NCBI GenBank assembly: GCA_014376325.1
Contig: JACMRP010000349.1
Coordinates: forward strand, 1-8,175
DNA from: Pseudobdellovibrionaceae bacterium
Lineage (GTDB): Bacteria; Bdellovibrionota; Bdellovibrionia; Bdellovibrionales; Bdellovibrionaceae
Direction of reading: 5' to 3'
Length of the DNA: 8,175 nt
The notes under the pieces were generated by a model. It saw only the letters and a list, made by a program, of their open reading frames with translations. It ran no database searches and was not told the origin of the DNA. Shown piece after piece: positions 7,290 to 8,175 of the stretch. Positions within the stretch are counted from its first letter, which is position 1. Each line of letters begins with the position of its first letter. The position numbers and the translations under genes were made by a program.

Positions 7290-7341
7290 ATACAGATTAA
7301 AAAATTCCTAGAGAGCAAAGTCAAAGACTGTTAAGTTGTTT
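7290..7341. other. Divergent intergenic region
   Basis: About 50 bases separate the minus-strand operon from the plus-strand DMT gene, and they hold the minus-strand promoter described separately. For the plus direction no convincing -35/-10 pair was found; only a weak TAAG (7332-7335) lies six bases before the ATG at 7342. An A-rich run at 7299-7304 may help melting. Expression of the two directions could be linked because the space is so short. Confidence 0.6.
7296..7324 (-). promoter_or_regulatory. Sigma70-like promoter of the six-gene operon, predicting a leaderless transcript
   Basis: On the minus strand a -35 TTGACT (7324-7319) and a -10 TTTAAT (7301-7296) each match consensus at five of six positions and are separated by exactly 17 bases. 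With the usual distance from the -10, transcription should start at about 7289, which is the A of the ATG of the first gene. The gene has no Shine-Dalgarno sequence at a useful distance (the nearest, AGGA, is about 18 bases away), in line with a leaderless mRNA. This promoter could drive all genes down to mutS. Confidence 0.72.
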
Positions 7342-7791
7342 ATGATGGTATTTTACTACGGACTTCCTCTCACGCTCGGAATTTTGATTGTGCTTCAAGG
7401 CGGACTGAACCGACAGATCGGAGCCCACTGGGGACTCGGCGCTGCGGTTTTGCTGAATGCGGGGATTCTGTTCGCAGTAAGTGCACTTTTTTACGGCATT
7501 TTAAGATGGAATCCAGAATGGTTTCCAGAGTTTTTACGTCCGCGATCGCAAGTAGTAGCACCTTCATGGTGGTACCTTATACCGGGCGTCTGTGGGTTCT
7601 GTTTGGTTTTGGGTTTGCCTTGGTCAATTCAGTCCATCGGCTCTGCAAAAAGTTTTATTCTTGTAATCACGGCGCAGATCTGTGCGGGTCTAGTGTGGGA
7701 TGCGGTTTCTACGGGAGTCACTCCGGGAGTTTGGAAACTGATCGGCGGAGCACTGACTTTACTAGGCTCGCTGTTCGTGATTTTCGGTTGA
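7342..7791 (+). CDS. DMT-superfamily small membrane protein (YdcZ/DUF606 family)
   Basis: A 149-residue, very hydrophobic inner-membrane protein with about five membrane segments, near residues 3-22, 33-54, 76-95, 103-122 and 129-148. The order and length match the single-domain DUF606 (DMT_YdcZ) family of the drug/metabolite transporter superfamily. Recognisable family features are Q19-G-G-L-N23 at the end of the first segment, the PWSIQSIGSAKS loop (93-104), and Q112 with D120 in the fourth segment. Substrates of this family are mostly unknown; proteins this short probably act as dimers. The frame is open from a TTG at 7336, but ATG codons at 7342 and 7345 are more likely starts; 7342 has a weak TAAG six bases upstream. 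It is transcribed away from the operon on the left and may share a transcript with the peroxidase gene 48 bases downstream. Family assignment is fairly firm; substrate is not known. Confidence 0.85.
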   Translation: MMVFYYGLPLTLGILIVLQGGLNRQIGAHWGLGAAVLLNAGILFAVSALFYGILRWNPEWFPEFLRPRSQVVAPSWWYLIPGVCGFCLVLGLPWSIQSIGSAKSFILVITAQICAGLVWDAVSTGVTPGVWKLIGGALTLLGSLFVIFG

Positions 7792-7839
7792 TTTTTCACT
7801 ATTTAGCGCAAATGCTTAAAGTACTAGGCGGTTCTAAAA

Positions 7840-8175
7840 ATGAAACGGTTTTTTCTATTCTTCGCTGCCGTTTTCCTTGCCGGATTTATCGGCCAAAACA
7901 GTTTTGCAAATAACCCCGTCCCCGCTTCGGAAAAAAGTTTTTACGATCTTTCAGCGACAGATGTTTACGGAAAAAAAATTCACTTCTCGCAGTTTCGTGG
8001 CAAGGTGGCGCTTGTCGTCAATACCGCCTCCGAATGCGGCTTCACTCCGCAATTTAAAGAGCTCGAAGAGATTTTTAAAAAATATGCAAACCGCGGCTTT
8101 GTCATTCTGGCATTTCCGTCGAATGATTTTCGCCAAGAAAAACAAAATAACGACGATCTTTTGAAATTTGCCCGC
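7840..8175 (+). CDS. Glutathione-peroxidase-family protein, exported (partial, N-terminal 112 residues)
   Basis: Members of this thiol-peroxidase family reduce hydrogen peroxide or lipid peroxides, in bacteria usually with thioredoxin rather than glutathione. The first 112 residues are present and the rest lies beyond the window. Residues 1-23 form a Sec signal peptide (Lys-Arg start, long Phe/Ala/Leu core, SFA before the likely cut at 23/24), so the enzyme should work in the periplasm. The mature part has the family blocks FRGKVALVVNTASECGFTPQ, with peroxidatic Cys66, and AFPSNDF (91-97). The position that in two-cysteine members holds the resolving cysteine (the end of the 'QFC' block, about 46 residues after the catalytic one) appears to be Ala111 here, and the FPCN cysteine is Ser94. 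The Gln of the usual NQF motif is Asp96. The ATG at 7840 has AGGCGG eight bases upstream. Family call is secure; enzymatic detail is not. Confidence 0.9.
   Translation, partial: MKRFFLFFAAVFLAGFIGQNSFANNPVPASEKSFYDLSATDVYGKKIHFSQFRGKVALVVNTASECGFTPQFKELEEIFKKYANRGFVILAFPSNDFRQEKQNNDDLLKFAR

Noticed and set aside
7336..7341. TTG at 7336 as start of the DMT gene
   Set aside because: It adds only two residues, has no Shine-Dalgarno sequence at good distance, and two ATG codons follow at once.
7792..7839. Separate promoter or terminator between the DMT gene and the peroxidase gene
   Set aside because: TTGATT at 7788 has no matching -10 at 16-18 bases, and the TTTAGC/GCTTAAA partial repeat is imperfect with no T-run after it.
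7506..8164. Plus-strand open frames at 7506-7913 and 7877-8164
   Set aside because: They lie out of frame over the DMT and peroxidase genes, whose proteins show clear family motifs; the frames show no recognisable domain.

Overview
The window looks like chromosome from a Gram-negative bacterium of the Bdellovibrio type. This is inferred from protein character: an Mpl ligase and an LdcA-type carboxypeptidase imply meso-DAP murein recycling, and the style resembles predatory deltaproteobacteria. No marker gene fixes the taxon. There is no RNA gene, mobile element, CRISPR array or long gene-free stretch.

Layout: everything left of 7289 is on the minus strand and reads as one six-gene operon. 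In transcription order it holds an unrecognised Rossmann/flavoprotein-like protein (7289-6000), purB (6007-4721), an LD-carboxypeptidase (4721-3795), a serine hydrolase of the class C beta-lactamase/AmiE type (3798-2737), mpl (2740-1322) and the 5' part of mutS (1268 to the window edge). The first five genes overlap their neighbours by 8, 1, 4 and 4 bases. The only gap is 53 bases before mutS. Three consecutive genes (purB, ldcA, hydrolase) start with GTG. A good sigma70-like promoter (TTGACT, 17 bp, TTTAAT) lies just before the first gene and is placed so that transcription should begin at or next to its ATG, predicting a leaderless mRNA.

Right of 7341 two genes run on the plus strand: a small DMT/YdcZ (DUF606) membrane protein and, 48 bases later, the start of an exported glutathione-peroxidase-family protein cut by the window end.

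How the genes fit: LdcA trims the terminal D-Ala from muropeptide tetrapeptides, the hydrolase (no signal peptide, so probably cytosolic) resembles enzymes that cut MurNAc from the peptide, and Mpl reattaches free tripeptide to UDP-MurNAc. Together they could form a compact cytoplasmic murein-peptide recycling module, co-transcribed with purine synthesis (purB) and mismatch repair (mutS). I saw no clearly novel multi-gene system. The best leads are the leaderless promoter, the cytosolic hydrolase inside the recycling trio, the unrecognised first gene, and a peroxidase lacking its usual resolving cysteine.
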